This document shows, in pieces, positions 16,996 to 25,064 of a DNA stretch of 64,000 bases. The DNA is from Hyphomicrobiales bacterium. GTDB lineage: Bacteria > Pseudomonadota > Alphaproteobacteria > Rhizobiales > Beijerinckiaceae. The stretch is from NCBI GenBank assembly GCA_930633525.1, contig CAKNFP010000004.1, positions 1 to 64,000 of the forward strand, in the 5' to 3' direction. The translations under genes were made by a program, and so were the position numbers. The notes beneath the pieces are model-generated. The model was not told the origin of the DNA, made no database searches, and saw only the letters and a program-made list of their open reading frames with translations. Positions within the stretch are counted from its first letter, which is position 1. Each line of letters begins with the position of its first letter.

Positions 16996-17835
16996 TCAAT
17001 CGAAATTCTGAACGAAACCGCCCTGCCAACCCTCAGCCTGACGGCGTGCACCAGGCCGCGCGGGCGCGGCCGTTCTCGGCACGCGTCCAGTGGGCTCGCC
17101 GGCGAATTCGTTGCGTCCGCTTCTCGGAGCAGGCGCGAAGGCGTCGGTCCGGCTGCTAAGGGCGGGCCACTGGTAGAACTCGTTCAACACCGCCGCGACG
17201 AAGCCGACGGTCTCAGGTGTCGGCGGCACACCGCCTGCCTCGAGGACGGCAGGCTCGCCGGCGTTGTAGGCGGCGAGCACATAGACCGGATTGCGATATT
17301 TTGCCGTCAGCTCGCGCAGGAAGGCGATGCCGCCGCGCACATTGTCCTTCGGGTCGCAGATGTCGACGCCGAAGGCCTGGGCGGTCGCCGGCATGAGCTG
17401 CATCAGCCCATAGGCGCCCTTCCCCGAGAAGCTCGTCGAGTTGTAACGGCTCTCGGCCTGCGCGACCGACAGCACGAACTCAGGCATGAATTGCTCTTCG
17501 CGCGCCGTCGTCTCGACCAGACGCCTTGCCTCCTCGCGGTTGAGCGGGGCGCTCTCTGCGCAGGGCGATGCCATGGCCTTCGCGGCATCAGGATCAGCGC
17601 GGGCGCCCTCCCCGATCCGCTGCACGGGCTTGGCCGAGTCGGTGCCTCCCGGCACGATCCGTCCGTCCGGGTCGACCGAGGCAGTCCTGACCACGGGGCG
17701 CTCGGCCGGCGCCGGAAGACGCTCCTGACGCTTGGCCGGGATAGGGCTGTTTGCGCCCGATTGCTGCGCCGAAGCGGCGCTTGCCGCAGCGAGAAGCGCG
17801 ATCCCTGCCAGCGCCGTTCTGCGTCGGGCGCTCAT
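16996..17835 (-). CDS. virB1: Lytic transglycosylase VirB1
   Basis: A protein of 279 residues, first gene of the T4SS operon, which opens peptidoglycan for channel assembly. It has a signal peptide ending SAASAQ and then an SLT domain. The catalytic Glu lies in VAQAESRYNS (about 126), followed by GKGAYGLMQLMPATA and YNAG. The ATG at 17835 was chosen because the extra 20 residues upstream run through the shared palindromic operator. The promoter is probably in the 79-base gap to the divergent gene at 17914. Confidence 0.9.
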   Translation of the reverse strand: MSARRRTALAGIALLAAASAASAQQSGANSPIPAKRQERLPAPAERPVVRTASVDPDGRIVPGGTDSAKPVQRIGEGARADPDAAKAMASPCAESAPLNREEARRLVETTAREEQFMPEFVLSVAQAESRYNSTSFSGKGAYGLMQLMPATAQAFGVDICDPKDNVRGGIAFLRELTAKYRNPVYVLAAYNAGEPAVLEAGGVPPTPETVGFVAAVLNEFYQWPALSSRTDAFAPAPRSGRNEFAGEPTGRVPRTAAPARPGARRQAEGWQGGFVQNFD

Positions 17836-17862
17836 GTCGATTTGCTCCGCATCATGCTCTAC

Positions 17863-17878
17863 GCTTAATATATTGAGC
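17863..17878. promoter_or_regulatory. Palindromic operator between virB1 and the divergent accessory operon
   Basis: GCTTAATATATTGAGC is an almost perfect palindrome and the exact reverse complement of the site at 21821. It lies 28 bases before the virB1 start and 36 bases before the divergent start at 17914, so one bound protein could control both units. Confidence 0.6.
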
Positions 17879-17913
17879 CAGACGCAGGCAACCAAAAATC
17901 ACGGAGCGGTCAT

Positions 17914-18228
17914 ATGAGACCCCGGCACCTGTTCGCGACGCTCGCAATTCTGCCGACGCTCACGGCACTTTCGGCAGCAGCCGCCCGGGCCGATACCTTC
18001 GGCTGTACGGTGCTTCTCTGCATGTTGAACCCGCAAGGATCGGCGTCCGTGCCCTACTGCGTTCCGCCGGTCCAGAAGGCCTTCGCCCTCGTTGCGAGCC
18101 GCCGTCCCTGGCCGCAATGTCCGGAGGCCAACATGCCGGGGCAGCCGGACAAGGCGGACGAATCCACCGACATCCTGGGCCAGGACGGCACGACGCGAGT
18201 GCCGCTTCGCAACTCTCCTGCGCCGTGA
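17914..18228 (+). CDS. Small secreted protein, TrbM-like Cys pattern
   Basis: A 104-residue protein with a signal peptide cleaved near AAARA. The mature part has a Cys-rich motif, FGCTVLLCMLNPQG then YCVPP and PQCPEA. It resembles the pattern of TrbM/KikA conjugation proteins, but too little is conserved to be sure. It is the first gene divergent from virB1 and its stop overlaps the next start (GTGA). A periplasmic role in transfer is inferred from context. Confidence 0.5.
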   Translation: MRPRHLFATLAILPTLTALSAAAARADTFGCTVLLCMLNPQGSASVPYCVPPVQKAFALVASRRPWPQCPEANMPGQPDKADESTDILGQDGTTRVPLRNSPAP

Positions 18229-18827
18229 TCCGTAGCGTCGCCCTTGCGCTCGCCCTCTCGATCGCCGGCAGCGTCCCTGCGCAAGAGCCCGCAAACCCCA
18301 ATCCCTGGTTCGCCGTCCCGAAAGGCGCGGTCTTCACGACCGGCGACACCTGGACCTATGCCGGTGAAACCCATCGGCTCTACGGCGTTCAGGCCTGCCT
18401 GCGCGGTACCCACTTCACCAATGGCAGTGGCGCCCGGATCGATTGCGGCGAGGCGAGCCTGACCATGCTCGTCTCGCTCGTCCGCGACCTCAATCCGCTC
18501 TGCTATTCGGCGGGGTGGCAGGCTGTCTCGAAGACGCGCTTCGTGGTTTGCGTCGCGCAGCCCAGCCATGGCGCGGGGGCCGGCGCGAGAATCGATCTCG
18601 GCACGGCCCTGATTTCCAGCGGATGGGCTTTTGCCGCCGTCAATCCGGCGGGCGCAGCAGTCCACGAGCCCTATCTGGTCGCGCAGGCCGTCGCCCGGAA
18701 GGAGCGCCTTGGCCTCTGGCAGTTTCCCGACATGCCGGACCCGAACGCCATCATCCTCCGGCAGATTCGCGAAGGTGCTGGTGCTACTTCGGGCGCTCCC
18801 CTCCCCGCTCCGCCTCCAGCTCGATGA
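18225..18827 (+). CDS. Secreted SNase-fold protein lacking catalytic residues
   Basis: A 200-residue protein with a signal peptide ending SVPAQ. The GTG start overlaps the upstream stop. The region GDTWTYAGETHRLYGVQAC corresponds to the beginning of a staphylococcal-nuclease (thermonuclease) domain, and AQAVARKERLGLW near the end matches the usual helix ARxxxxGLW. The catalytic DGDT is altered to TGDTW and GIDAPE to GVQACL. It is therefore probably a non-catalytic member. It has two relatives downstream (19138 and 20483). Confidence 0.6.
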   Translation: MIRSVALALALSIAGSVPAQEPANPNPWFAVPKGAVFTTGDTWTYAGETHRLYGVQACLRGTHFTNGSGARIDCGEASLTMLVSLVRDLNPLCYSAGWQAVSKTRFVVCVAQPSHGAGAGARIDLGTALISSGWAFAAVNPAGAAVHEPYLVAQAVARKERLGLWQFPDMPDPNAIILRQIREGAGATSGAPLPAPPPAR

Positions 18828-19065
18828 TGGGAGGCCGGTTCCCGTCGTCCCCTGTGAGCGTTTCGGCACGTCGGTGCATCAGGAAGCCGAGCGCAAGCGC
18901 CAGGCCGGAGAGCCCGCCGATGAACAGCGTGGCGAACAGGCCCGGGTCCCGCCACAGCGTCGCCTCGTCCCAGTTCACGATCAACCGGAACCCACCGAAG
19001 GCGAGGATCAGGATTGTCGCCACGATGATTCCCAATCGTGGATCGATCGAGAATCGCGTCAGCAC
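18784..19065 (-). CDS. Small two-helix membrane protein
   Basis: A 93-residue protein with hydrophobic helices at about 11-30 (LGIIVATILILAFGGFRLIV) and 43-63 (LFATLFIGGLSGLALALGFL), and an acidic tail. It overlaps the end of the convergent SNase-like gene by 44 bases. I do not recognise a family. It may be an entry-exclusion or channel accessory protein, but nothing beyond location supports this. Confidence 0.5.
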   Translation of the reverse strand: MLTRFSIDPRLGIIVATILILAFGGFRLIVNWDEATLWRDPGLFATLFIGGLSGLALALGFLMHRRAETLTGDDGNRPPIIELEAERGGERPK

Positions 19066-19137
19066 AGCTTTCCTCCGTCCCCGATGTTTCGCGATCTCGC
19101 GTGAGGCGCTTCACAAACCGATGTCCGAGGCCACCCG

Positions 19138-19869
19138 ATGACCTTCGCCAAGCCCGCGATCACGGTGATCGTCAGTCTCCTCCTGACCTCGATCGCAGCG
19201 GCTGCCGAGATCCGGGGCGTTCCAAAGATCCTCGACGGTGACACCGTCGAGATCGGCGACCAGCGCATCCGGATTTTTGGGATCGACGCGCCGGAGATGG
19301 AGCAGCTTTGCCTCGATGCGGCGGCCCAGCGCTCTACCTGCGGCCTCGGTGCCCGAAATGCACTGTCGTCATTCGGCACCCAGCGGTCATGGTCCTGCAC
19401 GAGCGTCGATGTCGACCAGTACGGCCGAAACGTCGCGCGATGCCAGGTCGAAGGACAGGATGTTGGCCGCTGGATGGTCGTACATGGGTGGGCGCTCTCC
19501 TTCGTTCGCTATTCCTCTGCTTATGTCGAAGACGAGAAAGCAGCTCGCGCCGCCCGGCGCGGGCTCTGGAGTGGCGCCTTTATCGCCCCGTGGGACTGGC
19601 GCTCCCGCAGTACCAACACTGTGATCCATGGCGCCGTCAGTGTTCCGGGCGGTGCGCAGAAGCTTCTCCTCAACTCGCTCTCGGAGGCGGGAGCCCCCGC
19701 TGGCGCGTGTGCGATCAAGGGAAACTTCAAAGCGGATGGCTCCTGCATCTACCACCAACCAGGTCAGCGCTTTTACGACGCCGTGCACATGAACGGGTCG
19801 GATCGAAAGCGATGGTTCTGCACGCCGGCGGACGCCGAGAAGGCGGGTTGCCGCGCGGCGCGCTGGTGA
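19138..19869 (+). CDS. Secreted thermonuclease (SNase family) with Cys-rich tail
   Basis: A protein of 243 residues with an N-terminal signal (cleavage near IAAAAE). All key SNase residues are visible: DGDT near 33, the RIFGIDAPE block near 47-55 (Arg, Asp and Glu), and DQYGRNVARC near 94 supplying the second Arg. The last 70 residues contain six cysteines (CAIKGNF, SCIYH, RWFCTP, AGCR) and resemble the extra C-terminal domain of plasmid-borne nuclease proteins. It should be an active periplasmic or extracellular nuclease, unlike its two relatives. Confidence 0.8.
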   Translation: MTFAKPAITVIVSLLLTSIAAAAEIRGVPKILDGDTVEIGDQRIRIFGIDAPEMEQLCLDAAAQRSTCGLGARNALSSFGTQRSWSCTSVDVDQYGRNVARCQVEGQDVGRWMVVHGWALSFVRYSSAYVEDEKAARAARRGLWSGAFIAPWDWRSRSTNTVIHGAVSVPGGAQKLLLNSLSEAGAPAGACAIKGNFKADGSCIYHQPGQRFYDAVHMNGSDRKRWFCTPADAEKAGCRAARW

Positions 19870-19908
19870 TGCGCGAAGCGATCGCGGTTTGCTCGCTGCC
19901 TTCGTCGC

Positions 19909-20187
19909 CTAATTTCGATCCATGAATCCCATGATCAATGTCTTCACGAGGCGAACGCCTCGGCGCAGGAGCGCCAAGGCGATGAGTCCCAATACGGAGA
20001 AGGCGAACACATAGCCAAGGCCAGGTATCCAGCGCTCGATGGTGTCGGCGGCGATGCCGATGCCGCTGGCGAACAGAAAGAGCAGCAGCAGAGATCCGAG
20101 GATTCCGTCGAAGCTCGGAGCACCACCGGACCTGAACCCCGGCTGGTTCATCTCATTGTAGGTGTGCGGGTGCCAACGCTTATCCAT
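19909..20187 (-). CDS. Small membrane protein of unknown function
   Basis: A 92-residue protein. It has a polar N-terminus, two hydrophobic helices (SLLLLFLFASGIGIAAD and LGYVFAFSVLGLIALALL), and a basic end. Its start lies 99 bases from the palindromic site at 20286, on the opposite strand to the next SNase-like gene. No family was recognised. Confidence 0.5.
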   Translation of the reverse strand: MDKRWHPHTYNEMNQPGFRSGGAPSFDGILGSLLLLFLFASGIGIAADTIERWIPGLGYVFAFSVLGLIALALLRRGVRLVKTLIMGFMDRN

Positions 20188-20285
20188 CCGATATCACTCG
20201 CAGTTTGACGGAGTTGCGGGAGGCTTTCGTCTCACTCCCCACCGTTCGATCTCCCTCCTGCCTGGCAGACCCTGTTGCTTGTCTC

Positions 20286-20301
20286 GCTTAATATATTGAT
20301 C
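20286..20301. promoter_or_regulatory. Copy of the shared palindromic operator
   Basis: GCTTAATATATTGATC differs from the 17863 site at one position. It lies in the divergent space between the membrane protein at 19909-20187 and the SNase-like gene starting at 20483 (or at 20321 if the long reading frame is used). Confidence 0.5.
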
Positions 20302-20482
20302 TAACGCTGCCGGATGCTTTATGCAATGTCTCCGGTCCATCCGGGGCCTTGAGAATGCGCATCTGCCGCTAGTTGTCAGCGGCGCTTCGCGCCTGTCCTG
20401 CCAGGAACGTTGGCTCGTTCGGCATCTGTGCGAGCCGCGAATGGCAAGCGTTGCCCACGCGCGGAAAGGGAGATCAGCTTGG

Positions 20483-21073
20483 ATGAGGCGATGGCTTCGC
20501 TTTCTGACCGGTTGCCTTACCCCGCTTCTCCTCGCGACGGGAGCTTCCGTCGCGCAGACACCACTGGCGCCGGCGAGCGCGCCCGCGGCTCCTCAGCCGT
20601 CCGACCTCTACTCGCCGCAGTCCACGACCGCGACGGTTCCCATGCGCGTCGAAGTCGTGACCAGCACGACCTTTCGCGATGTTGAAACCAGGCAGCTCTA
20701 TCGCCTCTACGGCGTCGACGCCTGTGATCTCAACCAAACCGCCACTCTCGGCAAGCAGACATGGCCCTGTGGGGTCGTCGCGACTGCCTGGCTCGTCAAC
20801 GTCACCCTCAACCGGTGGGTGGCCTGCACTCCCATCCGGCAGAGCGAGACCCTGAAGCTCGGGCGGTGTGCGACCGGCGAGATTCCGGATCTGGCCGCCG
20901 AGATGCTCAAGCTCGGCCACGCGATCACTCTCCCCTCCCCCGAGGACCGGCTGATTCCGACCTACGCTCAACTCGAGAAGGATGCGCGCGCCGCCTATCG
21001 CGGCATCTGGGCGAGTTCCTTTCAGATGCCGTGGACCTTCCGGCAGCAAGCCAGCCCTCCGAACAAACCGTGA
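20483..21073 (+). CDS. Secreted SNase-fold protein, degenerate
   Basis: A 196-residue protein from the ATG at 20483, which places a classical signal peptide (MRRWLRFLTGCLTPLLLATG) at the N-terminus. The reading frame is open back to 20321. The body follows an SNase layout (RQLYRLYGVDACDLN, ending EKDARAAYRGIWASS), but the catalytic DGD and the Glu of GIDAPE are absent. It is followed with overlap by a lipoprotein gene. It is probably a structural or inhibitory member of the group. Confidence 0.6.
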   Translation: MRRWLRFLTGCLTPLLLATGASVAQTPLAPASAPAAPQPSDLYSPQSTTATVPMRVEVVTSTTFRDVETRQLYRLYGVDACDLNQTATLGKQTWPCGVVATAWLVNVTLNRWVACTPIRQSETLKLGRCATGEIPDLAAEMLKLGHAITLPSPEDRLIPTYAQLEKDARAAYRGIWASSFQMPWTFRQQASPPNKP

Positions 21074-21087
21074 CGGATTTGATCATC

Positions 21088-21693
21088 ATGCACCGCTACG
21101 CTTTGCAAATTGGGATATCGGCTGCAGCCGTCGCGCTGGCGGGCTGCGCGTCGCAATCGGTCAGCGATTCGCAGATCTCGTCGCCGACCACCAGCGCCTA
21201 TCTTGCTCCGGCACAGGTCGATCGCGGTCGACAGGAATATGGCCCAGGCCATGAACGCTTCCCGCCCATCATGACTGCGCGTGCAGGCTATCCTACGCAG
21301 AACCAGGCAAACGCTGCATTGCGGCTCTCGCGCTGGGGCACGGTGCCGATCCGCACCCTCGTCACCAAGGAAGGCGTCGAGACCATTGCCGTGCCCGCCG
21401 ATCTCCCTGACGCTCTCGCCCATCGCGTGCGCCTGTTCGCCTGTCGGCCGGGGGCCCTGGACGGTGTGACGGGCCGGGTTCGAACCTATCGCGGTCCCGT
21501 CGTCGTCTGCGCCTCCGATCTGATCGGCGCCGATGGGGTGATCCTGGCGCGCGTTCCGCTCAATTTCTACTACTGGCGAGGCGCCTGGCGGGTTCAGGAT
21601 CCCCGGCCCGGCTACAAGACGGTGCCATGGGTCGAGAACGAGCCCTCCCCGCCCAAGAGTTCCGGTTGGCTACCCTGGCGGGACCGCTACTGA
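21088..21693 (+). CDS. Lipoprotein of unknown function
   Basis: A 201-residue protein. A GTG at 21070 overlapping the upstream stop is possible. The ATG at 21088 is preferred because it starts a compact lipoprotein signal whose lipobox VALAGC puts Cys at 20. The mature part has no motif that I recognise; it contains RLFACRPGALDG and VVVCASDLIG with two further cysteines. It is transcribed with the degenerate SNase-like gene. Confidence 0.55.
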   Translation: MHRYALQIGISAAAVALAGCASQSVSDSQISSPTTSAYLAPAQVDRGRQEYGPGHERFPPIMTARAGYPTQNQANAALRLSRWGTVPIRTLVTKEGVETIAVPADLPDALAHRVRLFACRPGALDGVTGRVRTYRGPVVVCASDLIGADGVILARVPLNFYYWRGAWRVQDPRPGYKTVPWVENEPSPPKSSGWLPWRDRY

Positions 21694-21820
21694 TCCCCAG
21701 TCCCTTGCACCGATCGGGACGCCGGCCCAGGCCATTACCGCATCGGGTTCGAACGGGTCTCGGAGAGGCCAGCGACCTCCCCTCACCGACCAGCCCTTCA
21801 TTGCGGCTCGACAACCATCA

Positions 21821-21836
21821 GCTCAATATATTAAGC
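21821..21836. promoter_or_regulatory. Copy of the shared palindromic operator
   Basis: GCTCAATATATTAAGC is the exact reverse complement of the site before virB1. It ends 23 bases before the ATG at 21860, a position that would overlap or abut the promoter of this short operon. Confidence 0.6.
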
Positions 21837-21859
21837 AAAGACGAATTGTGAGGGAGACC

Positions 21860-22444
21860 ATGCTCGCGCGATCGACTATGGCGCTGGGCGCCGCGCTGTT
21901 CTCGTCGCCTCCGGGCCTGGCGCAGTTGCCGTCGACAGAGCCCGGCAAATGGCGGCCAGTCGTCTATGCCGATTTGCAGCTCCCAGGTGAAACCGCCCTG
22001 CCCTATGCCTCGCTCTGGGCCGACGAGCTCAGACGCAACAATGACGCCTACAAGGCCAAAGGCGACAAGCGCTTCCTGGTGGCGAACGCCCCGGCTGCCG
22101 AGAGCCACGTCGTGATCCGCAGCCCGGAACGGGTGGTCGTCCTGTCGGTGCTGCATACGATCACAACCTGCACGGTCCTGCGCCGGGACGTAAGCCACGC
22201 GACCCTGAAGAGCTGCCCGATGCGGCTCGCGATTTACGAGAACGGACAGTCGCGCGTTGCCGATGCCGGCAAAGGCTGCTTCATCGAATATGCGGCCAGC
22301 CAGGGCGGCTCCGCACCCGACATGGTGCGCAACGCCGCGCTCGCCGCCTACGACATCGAGAGCCGGACGATCCGCGCCGGCATCGTCTTCCAGGGCCAGG
22401 CCGCGGACGAGTGCCAGTTCCGCGTGCCCATTCCCCGATCCTGA
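21860..22444 (+). CDS. Secreted protein of unknown function
   Basis: A 194-residue protein with a signal peptide ending PPGLAQ. The ATG at 21860 follows AGGGAG closely. Three cysteines in the second half (TTCTVLRRD, KSCPMRL, KGCFIEY) and a last one near the end suggest disulfides in the periplasm. No family was recognised. It heads a three-gene unit with the 22612 gene and the lytic transglycosylase. Confidence 0.55.
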   Translation: MLARSTMALGAALFSSPPGLAQLPSTEPGKWRPVVYADLQLPGETALPYASLWADELRRNNDAYKAKGDKRFLVANAPAAESHVVIRSPERVVVLSVLHTITTCTVLRRDVSHATLKSCPMRLAIYENGQSRVADAGKGCFIEYAASQGGSAPDMVRNAALAAYDIESRTIRAGIVFQGQAADECQFRVPIPRS

Positions 22445-22515
22445 GGAGGTTCATCATGCGATCGTCGTCGAGCCGAACCGAACCTGAGTGTCCACTGTGC
22501 CGCGGCTCGTCGCCT

Positions 22516-22563
22516 TGCGGTCAAGGCAACCCTGCGGGCGCGCTGCGCGCGGCCTTGACCGCA
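22516..22563 (+). other. Long-armed RNA hairpin between two genes
   Basis: TGCGGTCAAGGC (22516-22527) and GCCTTGACCGCA (22552-22563) are perfect 12-bp inverted repeats around a GC-rich 24-base loop. It lies between the gene ending at 22444 and the likely start at 22612. There is no T-run. It may be an attenuator or a transcript-stabilising element. Confidence 0.45.
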
Positions 22564-22611
22564 GCGCCGCTCCGCGGCCGGGCCGTGGCCTCAGGTCCTC
22601 GGAGGTTCGCC

Positions 22612-22968
22612 ATGACGACGCTCGCTGCATTCGCTCTCTCTATCGGCACTATCACGCTGCCCGACCCCGGTCAGGCCCAGCAGCCGGTCTTTCCCTCGCT
22701 GCCGCGCGGAACCTATGTCGCGGCGCAGTACACCTGTACGGAATACATCGAAGCCGGCCTGCTGCGTCTCGATGCCAATGGCATCTCGCCGCCGAAAAGC
22801 ACCTGCAAGATCGTTTCGGCCGACGAGCGCAGCGCGACCTATGAGTCGACCTGCCATGAGAACGACACGCCCTCCGAGCAGGAGCGCGTCAAGCTGAAGA
22901 TCGAGCCGCTGACGAAGCAGTCGCTGCGCGTCAACGGCATCGTCTACAATTACTGCAAGGGTCTCTGA
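22612..22968 (+). CDS. Small secreted protein of unknown function
   Basis: A 118-residue protein from the ATG at 22612, preceded by GGAGG at 6 bases and followed by a hydrophobic signal ending GQAQQP. An in-frame ATG at 22456 also has a good AGGAGG, but that start would translate through the hairpin into a Cys/Arg-rich lead. The mature protein has four cysteines (YTCTEYI, STCKIV, ESTCHE, YNYCKGL) and is probably periplasmic. The transglycosylase gene starts 2 bases after its stop. Confidence 0.55.
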   Translation: MTTLAAFALSIGTITLPDPGQAQQPVFPSLPRGTYVAAQYTCTEYIEAGLLRLDANGISPPKSTCKIVSADERSATYESTCHENDTPSEQERVKLKIEPLTKQSLRVNGIVYNYCKGL

Positions 22969-22970
22969 CG

Positions 22971-23726
22971 ATGCATGCCCTTGTCGTGCTCTGTCTGGCC
23001 CTTGTGGTCTCTACATCCTCCACGGCGCAGAACGCCTACACGTCAGATGCGAACTCATGCGATCTCGGCCAGAAGACGAAGCTCGCCGATCTCTGCCCGA
23101 GCGGCTTCGGCCTGCCGGAATACGGCAGCACGCAGGACATCATCAATCGCAACCCGAACAATGCCGGGATGATCGTTCAAGCAGCCAATGAATATGGCGT
23201 CAATCCGCGCCTGGCGCTGGCCGTGTCGGCTCATGAGGGCGCGATGTCAGCCTGCGCCGGATCGTTCAGCGGCGTCCGCGGCCCGATGCAGCTCACGCAA
23301 GGCACGGCGCGAGGATACGGCATGAATCGCGATGGCCTTTCCGACAACATCCGCGGCGGCATGGCGACCTTGAGGGACGCCATCCGGTCCTGCGGAGGCG
23401 ATCACAACATCCGGTGTCTGGCGGATCGGTACAACGGCAGCACCGAGAACCAGAGGCGCAACTGGACCAACGACGTGACCCGTCGAGTGGCAGGACTCCA
23501 GACAGCCTCAATTCCCCAAGGGTGCAATGGCAACCCGGCGGCCTGCCTCGGCCCGGGCGATTTCCCAACGCCCGGCACGAACCCGAGCCAGGTTGCGGGA
23601 GGGCCGGGATCATCCGCCGGCGGCGCGCAGCTCGCGGCGATCGCGCCCCCACCCGCAGCGACCGACATCGTCGTCGGATCGCAAATGGCCACGTACCCGC
23701 CGAGTAGTCTGCTCACGCCCGGCTAA
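22971..23726 (+). CDS. Second lytic transglycosylase (SLT domain)
   Basis: A protein of 251 residues with a signal peptide ending SSTAQ. The SLT-like domain covers about 60-170. The probable catalytic Glu is in VSAHEGAMSAC (about 89), followed by RGPMQLTQGTARGYGM, ADRYNGS in place of the common YNAG, and a Pro/Ala/Gly-rich tail. It is distinct from VirB1, with more cysteines. It probably helps the transfer apparatus cross the cell wall. The gene ends 4 bases before an IS element and looks intact. Confidence 0.72.
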   Translation: MHALVVLCLALVVSTSSTAQNAYTSDANSCDLGQKTKLADLCPSGFGLPEYGSTQDIINRNPNNAGMIVQAANEYGVNPRLALAVSAHEGAMSACAGSFSGVRGPMQLTQGTARGYGMNRDGLSDNIRGGMATLRDAIRSCGGDHNIRCLADRYNGSTENQRRNWTNDVTRRVAGLQTASIPQGCNGNPAACLGPGDFPTPGTNPSQVAGGPGSSAGGAQLAAIAPPPAATDIVVGSQMATYPPSSLLTPG

Positions 23727-23730
23727 TCTA

Positions 23731-24571
23731 GGCTCAGGACCTATTAAATAGGTTGCGTGCTTGGGCGGTGATTGATTCCATGGCGTCAGGAGATGTCGCC
23801 ATGGACGATTTGCTGCTTCTGTCGGAGGCGCAGATGCGCCGGATTGAGCCGTATTTTCCGCTATCGCACGGGGTCGCGCGGGTCGATGACCGTCGTGTGC
23901 TGAGCGGCATCCTGTTCGTGATCCGCAACGGCCTGCGATGGCGCGACGCGCCAGCCGCCTATGGTCCGCCCAAGACGATCTACAACCGCTTCATCCGCTG
24001 GAGCAGGCTCGGCGTATTCAACCGGATCTTTGCCGAACTGGCGGGCGATAGCGACAGTTCGGATCGCCTGATGATCGACGCCACGCATCTCAAGGCGCAT
24101 CGCACCGCCGCCAGCCTCCTCAAAAAGGGGCTCTACCCCGATGTATCGGGCGCAGCCGTGGCGGCTTGACCTCCAAGCTCCACGCCGTCTGCGACGGCAG
24201 CGGCCGCCCGCTCCGACTGGCGCTGAGCGAAGGGCAGGCCAGCGACTTCAAGGGCGCTGCCATCTTGGTCGAGGCCCTGCCGCCGGCCAAAACCATGCTC
24301 GCCGACAGAGGCTATGATGCCGATTGGTTCAGAGCCGCACTCGTCGCACGCGGCATCGACCCGTGCATCCCCTCGAAAATCAATCGCAAGATATTCATCC
24401 CGCACGATCGTGCGCTCTATCGCCAGCGCCATCGCATCGAGAACATGTTCGCTCGCCTCAAGGACTGGCGCCGCATCCACACCCGATACGATCGATGTGC
24501 TCACACCTTCCTGTCAGCCATCGCTTTCGCCGCAACCTTCATCTTCTGGCTCAATCAATGAGTCCTGAGCC
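23731..24571 (+). mobile_element. IS5-family element, IS427-like, 841 bp
   Basis: GGCTCAGGAC (23731) and GTCCTGAGCC (24562) are perfect 10-bp terminal inverted repeats. They are flanked on both sides by TA, the usual IS427-group target duplication. The element encodes a two-frame transposase. It inserted in the TAG stop of the Xre gene on the minus strand, and the stop is preserved. Both neighbouring genes therefore remain complete. Confidence 0.85.
23801..24561 (+). CDS. IS427-type transposase made by -1 frameshift
   Basis: The first frame (from ATG 23801, AGGAG upstream) gives MDDLLLLSEAQMRRIEPYFP and ends at 24169. The second frame covers the DDE catalytic half to 24561. The join is explained by a slippery heptamer A-AAG-GGG at 24124-24130. 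Shifting back by one gives the family hallmark IGRSRGGLTSKLHA, then ADRGYDADWFR and the C-terminal HRIENMFARLKDWRR. Both parts look intact, so the element may be active. Confidence 0.82.
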
Positions 24572-24972
24572 TAGTTGTCAGGCGGTTCGATTCTCGAGAC
24601 GTAGCGCTCGGGCAGCTGATCTTCCTGATCGTCCCTGAAGAGCTTGTTCGAGTGCTCGTGCATCAAGAGGTTCTCGACCTCGTCGGTCGAGAACCCATAC
24701 GACTCCACCCCACTGCTGACCGTTTCGTCGCGAATGCCGAGGAGGCTCCAAACAGAAACCTCATACGAAGCCGCCAGTGTAAGCAATGTCGCGAAGCTTG
24801 GATTCCCTTTTCCATTGCGCAGCAGCGCTAACGTCCGACGCGAAATCCCGGACTTCTCGGCAAAGGCCGAATAGCTGGGAAAAGAGCGCTCAATCTGCCG
24901 AAGCCGCAATGCAAGCACACTATTTAGCCACCTATCGGTCGTATCGGCATGCTTTCTCCTAGGCATCGTCAT
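24571..24972 (-). CDS. Xre-family transcriptional regulator A
   Basis: A 133-residue protein. The start at 24972 follows GAGG; the upstream TTG would place coding sequence inside the operator. The helix-turn-helix lies at about 30-85 (AEKSGISRRTLALLRNGKGN), followed by VWSLLGIRDE. It is 50-60 percent identical by eye to the next upstream gene. The palindrome at 24994-25009 lies 22 bases before its start, which suggests autoregulation and makes it the best candidate binder of the repeated sites near the T4SS. Confidence 0.72.
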   Translation of the reverse strand: MTMPRRKHADTTDRWLNSVLALRLRQIERSFPSYSAFAEKSGISRRTLALLRNGKGNPSFATLLTLAASYEVSVWSLLGIRDETVSSGVESYGFSTDEVENLLMHEHSNKLFRDDQEDQLPERYVSRIEPPDN

Positions 24973-24993
24973 AGAGCCTCGACTTGCGATCAG

Positions 24994-25009
24994 GCTCAAT
25001 AAATTAACC
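24994..25009. promoter_or_regulatory. Diverged copy of the shared palindrome before an Xre gene
   Basis: GCTCAATAAATTAACC matches 14 of 16 positions of the 21821 site. It sits just upstream of the regulator A start and downstream of regulator B. Confidence 0.45.
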
Positions 25010-25064
25010 CGGGAAAACGAACCGAGTCGAGACGCAGCAGTGCGGTTCGCGCAATTAATGTGCG

